Shown: positions 49,301-61,851, counted from the first letter of the stretch. The stretch: 64,000 nucleotides of DNA from Branchiostoma floridae (GCF_000003815.2 NC_049986.1:22553976-22617975); one strand, 5' to 3'. Program-made: numbers and translations. Notes: generated by a model not told the origin, from the sequence alone.

Positions 49301-52300
49301 CATTCCAACCTGTAATGCAGATAGATCTAAGAGACAAGCGTAAGTGGATTTGTACCACAAAGCCTAATGGTTTTTGTAAGACTTAATAGGGAGAGGAGCT
49401 TTCCTTTCTGCACATTCTGCAGTTGAGCAATACTCCAATAGAGAGCGCTTTTGTATAACCTGTTTGACTGATTATAAAGATTGGGTCTATTACTAGTAGT
49501 ATAAAAGAACCTCTGAGTCTGACTCCAGGCTTTATATAGACTGTTTCTTCCCTGTTGTTGTTTAGGGATCACTAATGGAGATTCCTTAATAAACAAACAA
49601 TTTAACGCAACGCCCTTCCCTGTTGTTGTCCAGAGATCACGGCCACGTTCCCCTGGGAGCCCCACAGACACGACTACAGACTGCTGCCCTCTCCTGACGA
49701 CCCCACCCAGCTGACCAGAGTGGACATCCCATCACTCTTCAAACACCCACTAGGTTAGTACATGTAGCTTACTAATACATCGTCCCACATTTTCAGGGAT
49801 ATGTTGTTCTTTAAAATGTTATTTTTCAGTTTTGAAATTAAACTTTTTATTTTAAACAATCTTCATTTTTTTAAAATAATGGGCTATTTACACATTTACA
49901 AATCAAAGCACACCATTGTCAGGTGACACCTTCACATACACGTATGTAACATGATAGCAACTAGCATTAAACCAAAAAGGTTGATCTTTAGAATAGCTGT
50001 GCTTTAGAAGAACTGTTTAATTGTGCCGTTTCAGTGAAAGGTCATGAAAAAGTGCCCATGTACTGTCAGTTTCCGCTGGACACCCTTTCTTCTGGTGTTG
50101 TGGGTAAGATTTTCTTCATTTTACTGAGTGCCATAGATACGCTTGCATGCTTTTGTGATATAAAGTGATTTATGTCAATTTTCATGTGCAATGTAACACC
50201 AGTCAAGTAAATGATTTAAAATCATGTGGATTCAACCTTGAATGGCTGATTGAATGATTGTTGTTTCAGTTTTAGGTATCAGAGATGGTATAAAGAAGGT
50301 CCGTGCCATGTTCGACGCTCACTACTCTAGGGTAAGCCTTCTTTTTTTGACGTAAGAAAGACAAGTGATATAATCTGTAACTACATTTGGTTGTTGAGGC
50401 ATTTTTGGCAATAGACATTTTAAGATGCTCGTGCATATTTTCCAGGTTGCAGTGCACTTGATAGAAAAGTTGATACCCATAGGTTAGATAAAGCGTAAAA
50501 TGAGGAAAGTCATGTTAAGTAACTGTATGTTTTCAGCAATACATAGTTGAGGGGAAGTTTGGCCTGGCTACAGACAACCATGATGCCTCAGGGAAGGTGG
50601 TGGAGAGAACTACATATGGTGAGTCATTCTCATCATCTCTTTTCCTTTGGGGACAAAGTTGCCATAATCCCAAGTTCTTGTCAGCTCATGATCATTTCTT
50701 CCCTTTTAGTTGATTTTTGAATTTTTCCTTGCTGGGGTAGCCCCTAGGCATCTGCTTTACATTGGTCACAGGCCTGTCTCTAGTTTACTTGTTGGGACGG
50801 AAAATTCTTTTACGCCATCCGTTTGCAAAATGACATGAAAGTGTTGAAAATGTACTTTCATAAGCTTAGAGTTAGAATGACCAGGAAAATCAACAAAATG
50901 GGCTCCCAAATTATGAGTAGGACAGATAAAATTTTTAGCTGGCGACAGCCCTGATTGGTCATGTGGATGATAGTGTCATAATATCATGTTCTGTGCATCT
51001 CTGATTCGCCAGACCACATCAGTGGAGAGAAGCTGGCCAGGGTCGTGTCCTTCCTACAGAGGAACCACCAGAACCTCACCACAGAGTAAGGAAACTGTGT
51101 GTCTTTGTTTAAGTGGAAGAGTAAGGACAGGCACAGTCTGTACTTACAGATAGCAATCTTACTACAGTAGTAACATGTTAGAGTTGTTCTTTGAAAAAAT
51201 CCAGACAAAATCTGACAAGCTAGTTTCAAGGGCACCGTGTCACATGTAGATTCCCTTCATTTTCAATTTTTTTTTCAAAAAGGGGCTAAGCCTATAGATT
51301 ATGACAGCCATATCATTTCTGTACTATGACATAATTTAAACCTTAAAACAACATAGTTGGAGAGATATGTCAGTAACTTGAAAATCTTATTGAAGATTAA
51401 ATGTTTCTAGTGTTTTATTTTCTAAAGCGTGTCTGATGTTGTCCTGATACAGTACATGTACCTAACTACCTACCAACCTAGCCCCTTGACCTCCTGGTCG
51501 TTGGGGGGACAAGATAGACATGAAGATGGAGAGATGTCTCCACTGCCCATCTCTGTCTCTTGCTACAATCAGCCTTTCCTGCAGGTTGATGGATGTTCAT
51601 TCTGATACATTAAATTTTGTGAATAGGTATGCAGGAGTGGACATCCAGAGCCAGGAGGCGTACGAGCTAGCCTCCCAGGGCCTGCTGCGACCTCGGATGA
51701 CCTCCCCTCCCCTGGTGCTGGCCATGAGATGTCTGGAGTACAGGCCTCCAAACTTTACACTGGGTAAGTAAGGGCAATGTGTTGGATTTCATGTACAGTC
51801 TAGCTATTGCATTACAGGCTGCATGATATACTAATGAACTAAAACACTGCTGAGAAGGAGCATTCAATATCATGACGCGTACTGCATGTAACTTGCTTTT
51901 ATGTTAATTAAGCTATTTACTTGGAAATCCATGCCCGTAGGCTGATTGCAAGGGTACAGACAGTAAAAAGTAACAAGTGTCTATTCTATACAGCTATCTT
52001 ACGATTCTACATACTTTACTGGGAGGTTTGACTTCTTTGGAGGCAGTGGCTGATGAAAAGTCCCACATTTTTAATGATTAGTGGGTTCTGTGATTATAAC
52101 AGGAATGTATTTTTATGGAGGCATCATGACAAATAATGTACTGTATTAGTATTAGAATAATATGTTGCACAGATCAGCAAAAGATGGTTCTTACTTTTCA
52201 TACAATCATACACTTGTGTTCTGCTCTGATCTGTAAATTTAAGTCATATTTGTTCTATTGACACAGAGGTCCAGTGTGTCCACGAGACCCCCCAGTGGCT

Positions 52301-52553
52301 GAGAAAGCTGGTCCATGACATCGGTCTGGAGCTGAGGTCCACGGCAGTGTCTACCAAAGTCCGCCGGACGCGGGACGGGTACTTCACGTCAGACGACGCC
52401 CTTCTCATCAAACACTGTAAATATGAGTTCGTCGCAGAAGCCATCGAGAGATCCAGACATTTGGTGTCGTGGAAGAAGCTGAAACCTGGAAGCAACTTTG
52501 CCAGGAAGGACAGTGAACTGAAAAGTGAAGAACTTCATGAAGAAGACAGATAA
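40331..52553 (+). CDS. TRUB2: TRUB2, mitochondrial TruB-family tRNA/mRNA pseudouridine synthase
   Basis: Exons 40331-40343, 41087-41215, 49634-49753, 50035-50103, 50270-50331, 50537-50618, 51013-51085, 51627-51763 and 52267-52553 sum to 972 nt: 323 aa, close to the about 331 of human TRUB2, with every phase consistent. Recognisable blocks: GVFAVYKPPGL near the N-terminus; the TruB catalytic region FPLDTLSSGVVVLG (about residues 105-118, Asp in LD); SQEAYELASQGLLRP; and ETPQWLRKLVHDIGLELRST followed by VRRTRDGYFTSDDALL. The 13-nt first exon gives MAAP; an internal Met at 41089 is an alternative start. The family converts uridine to pseudouridine, and human TRUB2 acts in mitochondria on mt-mRNA. 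Odd points: intron 2 (8.4 kb) is almost entirely one inserted transposon, and the last exon is followed by an array of its own degenerate copies. The C-terminal SWKKLKPG...EEDR tail differs from vertebrates. Confidence 0.92.
41281..41415 (+). repeat. Left subterminal repeats of the transposon
   Basis: Four units of about 30 bp: AACGCTTTACGCTAAATT, AACGCTTTACGTTAAATT, AACGCTTTACGCTAAATT and AACGATTTACGCGAAATT, plus a partial TAACGCTCTAGG. Most are preceded by GCCGCC. Candidate transposase-binding sites. Confidence 0.85.
41572..48577 (-). CDS. Transposon-encoded protein: transposase-like core with SAP-like and NHL-like regions
   Basis: Exons in order 48280-48577, 47683-47781, 47390-47527, 47018-47142, 45742-45934, 41572-45211; about 1,496 aa. 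All junction phases agree except exon 4, which needs two frame shifts. ATG at 48577, stop TAG at 41572. Exon 3 holds a basic cluster (KKRRGRKRK), a likely nuclear signal. Exons 4-5 look like a CxxC...HxxxC zinc finger (CGMC; HYDKC), perhaps BED-like. The large exon begins with acidic DDTYPG-type repeats. It continues with GDGTALKPSIQFD (about 44447), a Cys-rich cluster (CCRSC, CDNC, CDAC, CTRC; about 44174-43991), STDCEEGNK (about 43947) and HIPDAVHVGK (about 43848), which fit an RNase-H-type DDE core. Then come a SAP-like helix pair (about 43285-43190), an NHL-like stretch (VAGSGSPGLQDGTAQYAEFY, about 42720-42660) and an acidic tail. Transposase function is inference from these motifs plus the TIR context. 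Confidence 0.8.
48826..49040 (+). repeat. Right subterminal repeats of the transposon
   Basis: Eight units of about 25-30 bp: TACGACTTACGGAAAATT (twice), TACGATTTACGGGAAATT, TACGCTTTACGTAAAATG, TACGCTTTACGTGAATTT, TACGAATTACGTGAAATA, TACGAATTACGGGAAATT, TACGCCTTACGGAAAAGA. They have the same orientation as the left units, not inverted, unlike the termini. Confidence 0.85.
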
Positions 52554-52599
52554 CAAGAATTTAGATGCGCTGTCAGATACAATTATATATTACCAACTT

Positions 52600-54670
52600 G
52601 AAGGGATATAGATGAATAAATGAATAAATACATTTGTACCAAGGGATAGAAATGGATACACAATCTCTCGCTGTCAGCTCATTGGGCCTCCTAGCTGCCT
52701 GCCCAGTGGAAGAGCTGCTAGAAGCATGATTTAGTCAGGCTAAAGATGTGTTTATCATCAAACACTGCAAGTATGATTATGTCGCCGAAGCCATTGAGAG
52801 ATCCAGACATTTGGTGTCGTGGAAGAAGCTGAAACCTGGGAGCAACTTTGCTAGAAAGGACAGTGAAATTAGAAGTGAAGAAGAACTACATGAAGATGAC
52901 AGATGACAAACAATGGAGATGCAGTTGCTGTCAGATATCATATTACGAAGGGACAGAATTTGCTTCACAATTTCTTGCTGTCAAGGGGCTGACCGGGCCT
53001 CCTTTTAGGGTCCTGCCCAGTGGAAGGACTGCTAGAAGCATGATTTAGTCAGGCTAGAGATGCACATCTCATCAAACACCGCAAATATATGAGTTTGTGG
53101 CTGAAGCCATCGAGAGATCCAGACATCTGGTGTCATGGAAGAAACTGAAACCTGGGGACAACTTTGCCAGCAAGGACAATGAAGTTAAAAGTGAAGATGT
53201 ACTGCCTGAAGAAGACAGATGACAAACAATGTAGAGATACACAACCTCTTGCTGTCAGGTGGCTCATTGGGCCTCCTTCTAGGGTCCTGCCCAGTGGAAG
53301 GACTGCTAGAAGCATGATTTAGTCAGGCTAGAGATGCGTTTCTAATAAAACACTGCAGATACAAGTACATTGCAGAAGCCATCGAGAGATCCAGACATCT
53401 CGTGTCATGGAAGAAGCTGAAACCTGGGGACAACTTTGCCAGGAAGGACAGTGAACTTAAAAGTGAAGATGTACTGCATGAAGAAGACAGATGACAAACA
53501 ATGTAGATACCATATTACCAAGGGATAGAATCAGATACACAACCTCTTGCTGTCAGGCATCTCATTGGGCTTCCTTCTAGGATCCTGCCCAGTGAAAGAG
53601 CTGCTAGAAGCTGATTTAGTCAGGCTAGAGATGCATTCTCATTAAGCACTGCAGATATGAGTACGTTGCTGAGGCCATTGAGAGATCCAGACATCTAGTG
53701 GATGAAGCTGAAACCTGGGGACAACTGTCTTTGCTAGGAAGGACAGTGAACTGAAAAGTGAAGATGAACTGCATGAAGATAACAGATGACAAACAATGTA
53801 GATACCATATTACCAATTAAGGGACAGAATTGGTTACACAATTTCTCGCTGTCAGGAAGCTCATTGGACCTTCTTCTAGGGGCCGGCCCAGTGGAAGGGT
53901 TGCTATAAGCATGATTTAGTCAGGCTTGAGATTTGTTTATCATCAAACACTGCAAATACGAGTACATCGCAGAAGCCATTGAGAGATCCAGACATCTTGT
54001 GTCATGGAAGAAGCTGAAACCTGGGGACAACTTTGCCAGGAAAGACAGTGAACTGAAAAGTGAAGAAGAACTACATGAAGATGACAGATGACAAGAATGT
54101 AAATGCGCTGTCAGATACAATTATTACCAACTTGAAAGGATATAAGTGAATAAATAAATAAATACATTTGTACCAAGGTCCAAGGGATAGAAATGGATAC
54201 AATCTCTCACTGTCTGGCTCTTTGGGCCTCCTTCTAGGGTCCTGCCCAGTGGAAGGGCTGCTATAAGCTCAATTTAGTCAGGCTTGAGATGTGTTTATCA
54301 TCAAACACTACAAATACGAGTGTGTGGCTGAGGCCGTGGAGAGATGCAGACATCTGGTGTCATGGAAGAAACTGAAACCTGGGGATAACTTTGTCAGGAA
54401 GGACAGTGTAGTTAAAAGTGAAGGAGAACTTCATAAAGAAAACAAATGACAAACAAATGTATAAAGGTATTGTTGCTATGAGATACCATATTTGTTTGTC
54501 CATTATCATATTTTAATGTACAATAGTTACCAAATCCAGATTAAAACACCAAGCCATTGAGAGATCCAGACATCTAGTATCAGGGAATGAGCTAAAAGCT
54601 GAGGACAATTTTTTACTAGGAAGGACAGTGAACTTAAATGTGAAGATAAAGAAGACAGATGACAATTTAG
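52600..54670 (+). repeat. Tandem array of degenerate TRUB2 last-exon copies
   Basis: After the TRUB2 stop, the last about 150 coding bases (KHCKYEFVAEAIERSRHLVS, then WKKLKPG...SELKSEE) and 3' UTR recur with a period of about 300 bp. Copies lie at about 52745-52905, 53065-53222, 53335-53492, 53635-53790, 53937-54092, 54295-54450 and a strongly decayed one at 54550-54665. Each carries a stop after the DDR/EDR-like tail. The copies have missense and indel changes and no acceptor of their own. AATAAA motifs occur at 52616 and near 54150. Confidence 0.9.
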
Positions 54671-54699
54671 ATGTTTTTGCTTAGGTACCAATATTTTTG

Positions 54700-57600
54700 A
54701 CACTATAGACATCCAGTGGTCCTAGCAACCGCCACGTAATATTATCCATATACATTCAGTACTACATTTGAAAGACTTAACATAATAATATTATAGAACT
54801 TCTGTTCTTTGGAACATGCCCACATTAGCTTTTGGATGGATGTTTTCCATAAGATTGAATTTTTCTAGCCCTATGTACACTGCGTTTAGTGGCTGTATGT
54901 TAGATTTTTTCCAAGTAAATATTCTTGCCTTGAAACAGTCAACAATCGCTTCTTGTGTAGATGTCATCCATAAGATTACTTTGACATGGCCTAATATGTA
55001 CCCAGTGTTTAATGAGCACTATGCGGTAATGGCTGTGTGTTTTCAGCCGTCACGGCCCATTTGCTTTGTTACTGTAGCTTTGCGCGGGACGACGCCCAAC
55101 AATGGAGGCTACTTGGAGCAACTCCTTATCTCGACACCTAATAAAACACAAGAACGATTAAGACGTCTTGTTCCTATGGCTGTGAAGTACTTGAAAATAG
55201 AACTGTATAAGACTTGATCCTTTAGTTTTCGTATCACAAATATGTATGTCATAGCATACAGTGTTCTTTTTATATCCATTGTAGCTACAGTCTGCCCCCC
55301 ACGAAAGGTAAATACAGAGAATTGACAAGGAGGCAGCTGGAATTGTATGTGGGGGTTGTTGTCAACTTTTCAAACGTCTTTGAAAAAAGATGTGTTTTTT
55401 TATTTCAATAAGAAGTGATGAAAAAAACATACGATAGATCAAAAGAATGAAGATACATATAAAAAATACACAATTCTATTGTTAAGCTTTCATATATTCT
55501 AAGACAAACGTCTTTCTTTCCAAGCGGAGGTTGGATGCGAAGACCTTATGTCTTATGATTTGCCCCCATTTTCTTACAGCCAGCCTATTTGGGCCTTAAA
55601 AAGCGGTCAGATGTCCTGTCCAGTCAGAATACGTCTCGATTTTGCCCCTGAACATCTACTTTTTCTATGTGTATACATGTGTATTAAGTCACGTACAACA
55701 GAGCAAAACAAAGGCTTAACTTGCTCTAGCCCACCGCAGTACACAAAAGGTTCGACCAAGCAGCGGTTTACCCTGAGCTAAAGATAACTCCGCTCGCCAC
55801 GTTTAAATGATACTTTTTCACTCGAGTCGTCAATTAGCCCCGACCTAGAGTCAACACAGAGCTGTGGCACGCCGTGAAACGTTCGTGACATGACCCGTCA
55901 GTCTTAGCGTAGAGACAAGGCGATAACCTGGGGGTGTGCTCCGTGTGGTGCACATGTCTGTGGACTTGTGTTCTCGGTCAAACCTCAAGTGCTCGTACTT
56001 TGCTCGGCCCAAGGAGGTTAAAAAAAACCTAACAACGACGTTGAATAATAGAGTAGGACGTGCGCCGGCAGAACTTCGTCACTTTCTTTGTTAGAGGGAT
56101 TCATGTTAGGTGTGTCGGATAATTCAGAAAGGTGAGTAGTACTATATATTCTGCTTTTGTGAAGGGTGTGGACATATTTCGTCGCCATACGGTTTTTATA
56201 TCGCATTATTTTCAAGCAAGCTTTGATACAGCCAACCACCAACTTGGATGTCTGGATGTAAGGCACCTTTTTTTTTAACAAAACGGCTGAAATTTAATTA
56301 GCAAGAAATATGCATTGCTATACCAAGAATGCTATCATCAGTGTGCGATCGCACGATTTCACATGTATGTCACCTGGCCCTAAGGCACGGACGCTATTAA
56401 TTGTCGTAGGCTATTTTTTGCTACGATTTTCAACCAGTTTATGCCAGAACTTACTTTAAGCAACTGGGTAAGCAACGTTACAATTACAAGGGGACTGGCT
56501 TTGCTACGTCAAAAAATAACGACATATAGCCACGACAGTCGCTAGAACATCCTACGTATGCCGCCATATCGTAGAACGAATATCATGAACGGGGGCCGTG
56601 CAGGTGGTTGCCTTCAGTTTAACCACCTGTCTCTCTTTATTACAATTACACATTTTTATCGAGTTGATAAATGATACTGGGTTGGATACAGAACAATTGG
56701 GAATAGCAAATGTACAATACCACATCAGATCTACTGTACTCGTTTTCTTGTGACTGTGCCTACATTTGTAGTAGCGTTCAATATATGTAAGAGCTGATAT
56801 GCTATCAGAAAAAAAAAACTCAAGAAGATTATGGTCTGTGTTCCTGTGAGAACACATTCTCCAAGCAGAGGTTTTTGTCGCAAGCTAGTTGTGATCTCGA
56901 TTACGTATTTTTACCTACGCTCAAGAAATCGCGGCCATTTCTAGCTCCCGACGAAGAATAGCGAGTAAGAACAGCCGTTTTTGTGCGCCCACGCAAGTTG
57001 CTTTGTTCTTGAGCGGTTTAGAAATAGTTTCCTGAAAAGGCTCCTGAAATCTCTTCACGAGATCTAGATGAATTGTGATTGTAGCCTGTATAGAACCTTT
57101 AAAAGTTAACTACAACGTAACAGATTAGAACTGAGAGAGTGTTAACAGCCATTGAAGTGAGGGAGTATTAACAACTCCTTTCAATGTTCAACCGAAGCTA
57201 AAGTATCGTGACTAAACTTCAAATACAATTTCTAAGACGTATGCAGTTTGAGATAGAATTATTTCTACAAAATTGATTGACGTTAAGTTAAGAAGACAAA
57301 TTGAAACCCTAGAAAGTAAAATTGCTTTTTACGAGTTAGGAAGTACCGAATTTGTTCGTACACCGTACAGCCTACATAAGAGGTTTGCGTTCTTTGGTCA
57401 CCAAGGGTACTCTACGCGTGGGGTTCCCCATAAGGACGTATGTTGTTCGGGCTTTTCTGCATACGTGACCGAACTTAAAAATGTAGAACCAAATTGTATT
57501 TTGCACACAAGCACGTGTAATGCTACCTCAAGATATTTGTGTCTTCCGTATGGCGCGAGAATGGTTGCTAGGGAAGATGTTTCCCAAGTCGTGCGGTACC

Positions 57601-59930
57601 CAAGCAACCCAGGTATGTCGCTCAGGTGTGTGCTTTCATGTGCCGCCTTGCCGGGTTTCTTAAATCTCTGGGATTGACCTTTTTGTTTAGATTTAGATCA
57701 TATTGTCTTGTTGTAATGTTATACATTGCGGGAGAAATACGTATGGTCTGTATTTTGTTAATATAATTCCATATGTCTTGATAATAGTGCATTAAGCTTC
57801 CTTGTTGATTTGCTTTTTGACTTAGAACATTAGAAAACCTTTGTGTAACTTTTGTGACCAAACTCCCGGGGCAAATCTTCTCCGTACAACACGTGGACTC
57901 ATCAAACTTGCAGGAGTAAGTACATGTATGTGAAGGCCGCTATGTTATTTAGTACTCGTCCTAATGGTTTTTAGATAGGTGCTAACGACGTAGAAAGGAC
58001 AATAAAGTAACCACGTACGGTCGCCATGTTTGGGAACTTTTTGTAATGCCCGACCGACTATGGACACTTGTTTGAGGATCGTCAACTTTTTTATTCAGAC
58101 GACGTGACAGCGGAGTGTCTTAGACATCCTATGGCGAATCTTTCCCAGCGTGCTAGCAAGAATACATGCATGTAGAATACATGAATGTCGCAATGCTCTT
58201 TAGGACTCCACCTAATGGTTTTTAAATAGGTGCTAACGACGTAGAAAGGACAATAATGTAACCACATACGGTCGCCATGTTTGTGAACTATTTGTAATGC
58301 CGCTCTATGACACTTGTTTGAGGATCGTCAGCTCCTCATTCAGACGACAGGCGAGTGTTTTTAGACATCCACGCACTTGCCTCTGAATGCCGGGCTGTCC
58401 AAACGCGGGGATTCACGATCAGGTAGCGAGACGACTGGCCCGATTCTGTCCGGTCTAAAGAACCGAGACCGCTTCCACTGCCTTAATATGTTTGCTCTGT
58501 AAACCAGTCATATAAAGATATGGTGTTACTGTATGTGGGCCGATTCAAAGGTGTGGCCTAACATTTGACCAACAAAAGAATAGAAAGATCAAAGTTAGAC
58601 ATAGATAGAATAAGTTTTCTTTTTAAATTGGGACAAACACAGAGAGCGCTTTCACTACCGTAATTTGTTTGCTCTGTAAACCAGTCATATAAAGATATAC
58701 TAGTAGTACTAGTGTTACTATATTTGGGCCGATTCAAAGGAGTGGCCTAACACTTGGCAAAGAAAAAAAAAGAAGAACTAAAATTTTGGGATAAAAATAC
58801 TCAGGAAAACATGAAGCACACAGTGTTCTGATTATCATGCTGACCCCCACAAAAGGGAAACATATTGTTTTATTCCTCTTCTTCTTTCCCTTCTCCAAAC
58901 TAATTAAGTCAATTACCGACTGAACTAGACGGCTGTCACCATGGTTACTGGCGAAGTAGCAGACACCCTGTGACTTCATTATGTAGCAAGTGGTAGGACA
59001 GAGCTGAAGGGGCTGGTCACCATACAATGTATATGTATGTGTTTGTGTAAGAACAAACCAAGCAGCAGTTTTTGACTTCATGAAAATCTAACTGCAAGTG
59101 CAATTGTCACCTCTCGAGTCCAACAAACAAACGAACTCTTTATTTTTTTATTTAATCTATTCATCTCAAACATGTGGGTAGCCCCTTCAACTTGTTTGAA
59201 GTAATTTCCAAGGGGGGCCACTACATAAATAACAAAAACGAAACGTGTTACATTCAGTAAGACAACCAGAGGACAACAAACAATAAATACAAATAAACCG
59301 AAGCGTCTTTACCAAGAACAGTTGTCGAGGTCAACAAAAAACGTCACTCCAGCCTCTTATCCTATAATTGGACAGAGTTTTTCTTGTATGACCCAATTTA
59401 GATTGTGCAAATCAAACATAACCTCGACCTACTGTCTGGACAACATGCTCCTATTCAGCTCCAGACCGTGGTTTGTATAGCAGGTACTGCTGCAGGAAGT
59501 GACCGCAAACATGTACTGTCGCTTGTAACTAAAAACAGAAACGTCAAATAGACCGAGCAGGACAAGACAAATATTATCACAGTGTGCTGTCGCTTCAGCA
59601 TCTTACCCTTGTCGTTCTCTTTTATCAATATTTATTGATGTCCATTGAAAGGGAAGGGGTATTTTATTGTTTCCAAAATTTTGCTTGTCATTGGATGTAC
59701 AACCGTATGTTATACACAGTTGATTGTAAAAATGTCTTTGTCCCATACTTTGACATATAGTTATGAAATCATGACTTGTATTAATTATCCATATTATATG
59801 AAGTTGAACATTTTGTTTTGATCTTCATTCTGTATGTTTTAATTCAAAGTGACTAACGGGGTTAATATCTTTTGTAATGCTAGAATAATATTTCTAGCTT
59901 GTCGATCCAAAGTGACTAACAGTTGCTAGA
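54700..59930. other. Intergenic region without a supported gene
   Basis: Open frames at 54816-55217 and 57273-57677 show no recognisable domain, splice context or family match, so I do not call them. Two internal direct duplications are visible: about 57945-58150 versus 58195-58370 (sharing TAGGTGCTAACGACGTAGAA and CACTTGTTTGAGGATCGTCA), and about 58487-58560 versus 58665-58752 (TTTGCTCTGTAAACCAGTCA). Confidence 0.5.
57930..58375. repeat. Direct duplication of about 250 bp
   Basis: Copies begin near 57945 and 58195. Shared blocks include CTAATGGTTTTTA, GGTGCTAACGACGTAGAAAG, ACGGTCGCCATGTTTG and TTAGACATCC. No coding signal. Confidence 0.8.
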
Positions 59931-60712
59931 TTTTTTTTTTTTTAATTTTTTTTTTATTGCATTTCACAGAAAAGCACAGATTTACAGAAATCAAAAGAAA
60001 TTACAAAAGTTGAAAGAAAAGTACAAAACACAGACCACGGATCCAAAATAATATATCATAAAGGTGGAAATAAACGAAAGAAAGCTACAGTGAAAAAACA
60101 TTTACAACAACTGGTATTCAATCATCTGAACATAGTTAAGGATAACAACGAAGATGGATACTACATGACAGGTAATATGGACAAGTGGAGAAGAAAGTAG
60201 AACAATGCCAATGGAAGATAACAATGGACCAATTAATTAGCAAGGTTAAATGGGAAAGACTCCCATTTACTAAAATGGATATCTAATTTGTTCCTTCTCT
60301 CTGCTATCATATATTCTGTCTTGTAATATCTCTTTACATACGAAATGTAATGATTTACAACTAGTTTTTTGTCTCTCTGTATGAAAATATAATGTTTGGC
60401 CACTAGAATTAACAAATTCTCGATTACATTACAATTTTCAGATATGTCACCTAAAATAACTGTCTGAAAGTCCAGATGTAAGGTTTTATTTACTGTTGTT
60501 TTAAACCATATTTCTAAATCTGTCCAAAAAGTAACAACTGTAGGGCAGTCCCAGAATAAGTGTCTAATGGTCTCTACTTCCTCACAATGTGCACAGTTCG
60601 GGCTATTTAGAATTTTCCAGATGTGTAACATTTTCTTTGTGGCTAACAATCTGTGCAACATTTTATATTGAAAAATTCTTAGTTTCGGGCATATAGTCAC
60701 AGCATAAACTAA
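59930..60712 (-). mobile_element. 5'-truncated L1/Tx1-like LINE with poly(A) tail
   Basis: Minus-strand frame 60700-60233 encodes the C-terminal part of an L1-type ORF2: FQYKMLHRLLATKK, then C-x2-C...ETIRHLFWDCP...FW, the conserved post-RT cysteine/histidine motif. After the stop at 60233 come a 3' UTR, an AATAAA signal (plus-strand TTTATT, 59953-59958) and a poly(A) tail seen as T runs at 59932-59955. The upstream RT and endonuclease domains are absent, as expected from incomplete reverse transcription. Confidence 0.85.
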
Positions 60713-60840
60713 TCTAAAAACCCATTTCCACGGGATCTTTTTTTTTTAATGTTAAATGTTTTAATGTTAAAACGGATCGAGAATGATTTCAATGTCATTG
60801 TAAATGTCAATGTTTTGTTGTCCGAATCAGCTCCATGCGA

Positions 60841-61851
60841 ATGTCGGGCTACACCTGTTGCTACTGTCACCACGTCAGCCTCACTCTGGGTCAGGCCCTG
60901 GAGCATCATGGGACACATGCGCCGCCGGACCCGGACAAACCCAGCAGCTACAGCAGGTGCTTCATCTGTCTGGGCAGGATACAGTACAGGTGAGTTATAC
61001 CTGTGTAGTGTACAGGTGTGAGAACACAGGTGTCTTATACAGTACAGGTGATGTTCCAGGTGTGTTACCTTACAAACCCAGCAGCTACAGCAGGTGTTTC
61101 ATCTGTCTGGGCTGGATACAGTACAGGTAAGATTGCAGGTGTACAGGTACAGGTGTGTTACCTGTGTACAGTACGGATGAGTTATCATACAAACCGAGCA
61201 GCTACAGCAGGTGTTTCATCTGTCTGGTGAGGATTCAGTACAGGTGAGTTATACCTGTGTAGTGTACAGGTGTGTTACCTGTGTACAGTACAGGTGAGCT
61301 TACAGGTGATTTACCTGTGTACCGTACAGGTGAGCTTACAGGTGTGTTACCTGTGTACAGTACAGGTGTGTTACCTGTGTACAGTACAGGTGAGGTTCCA
61401 GGTGTGTTACCTTACAAACCCAGCAGCTACAGCAGGTGTTTCATCTGTCTGGGCAGGATACAATACAGGTGAGCTTACAGGTGTGTTACTGTGCAGTACA
61501 GGTGTGTTACCTTACAAACCCTGCAGTAGGTGTTTCATCTGTATGGGGAGGTTACAGGACAGGTAAGGTTACAAGTGTGGTACCTGTGTAGGTACAGTAC
61601 AGGTGAGACAAACCCAGTACATGCAGGTGAGTTATACTTGTGTGTAGTATATGTGAGTTTACAGGTGTGTTACCTGTCTGATAAGTACAGGTGAGCTTAC
61701 AATATAGATGTGTTAAATAACAATGTTTCCATCTACTAGTATCCTTTCATTTAAGGATACTTGACTTGGTCTATTGCTTCTTTCCAGAAAACTGCGGCGG
61801 CACATCAGAAAGACCCATCCGGACCACATGCGGCCTGTCAGCGCTATGTGA
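60841..61851 (+). CDS. Small protein with two C2H2-type zinc fingers
   Basis: Exon 60841-60989 (donor GTGAG) joins in phase to 61788-61851 (acceptor TTTCCAG, stop TGA) for about 70 aa. Finger 1: C-x2-C-x12-H-x3-H (YTCCYCHH ... EHHGTH). Finger 2 spans the intron: C-x2-C-x11-H-x4-H (RCFICLGRIQYR, then KLRRHIRKTH). ATG at 60835 or 60841; an acceptor-like CAG at 60828-60830 leaves open that this is the end of a longer gene whose 5' part I do not see. The function is unknown: it could be a DNA- or RNA-binding factor or a mobile-element remnant. The intron is filled by copies of the first exon's donor half. Confidence 0.55.
61060..61570 (+). repeat. Copies of the zinc-finger exon's donor half, within a CAGGTGTGTTACCTGTGTACA satellite
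   Basis: The segment encoding KPSSYSRCFICLGRIQYR, with its GT donor, recurs at about 61073-61128, 61189-61241, 61416-61468 and, degenerate, 61519-61562. The copies are separated by short repeats of CAGGTGTGTTACCTGTGTAC/AGTACAGGTGAG from 60990 to 61700. Frame and donor are largely kept in the copies. Confidence 0.85.

Noticed and set aside
54816-55217. 133-aa open frame downstream of TRUB2
   Set aside because: No recognisable domain, atypical composition, no splice support; length is plausible by chance in AT-rich DNA.
57273-57677. 134-aa open frame starting with a short coiled-coil-like stretch
   Set aside because: No family match that I recognise and no promoter or splice context; left uncalled.
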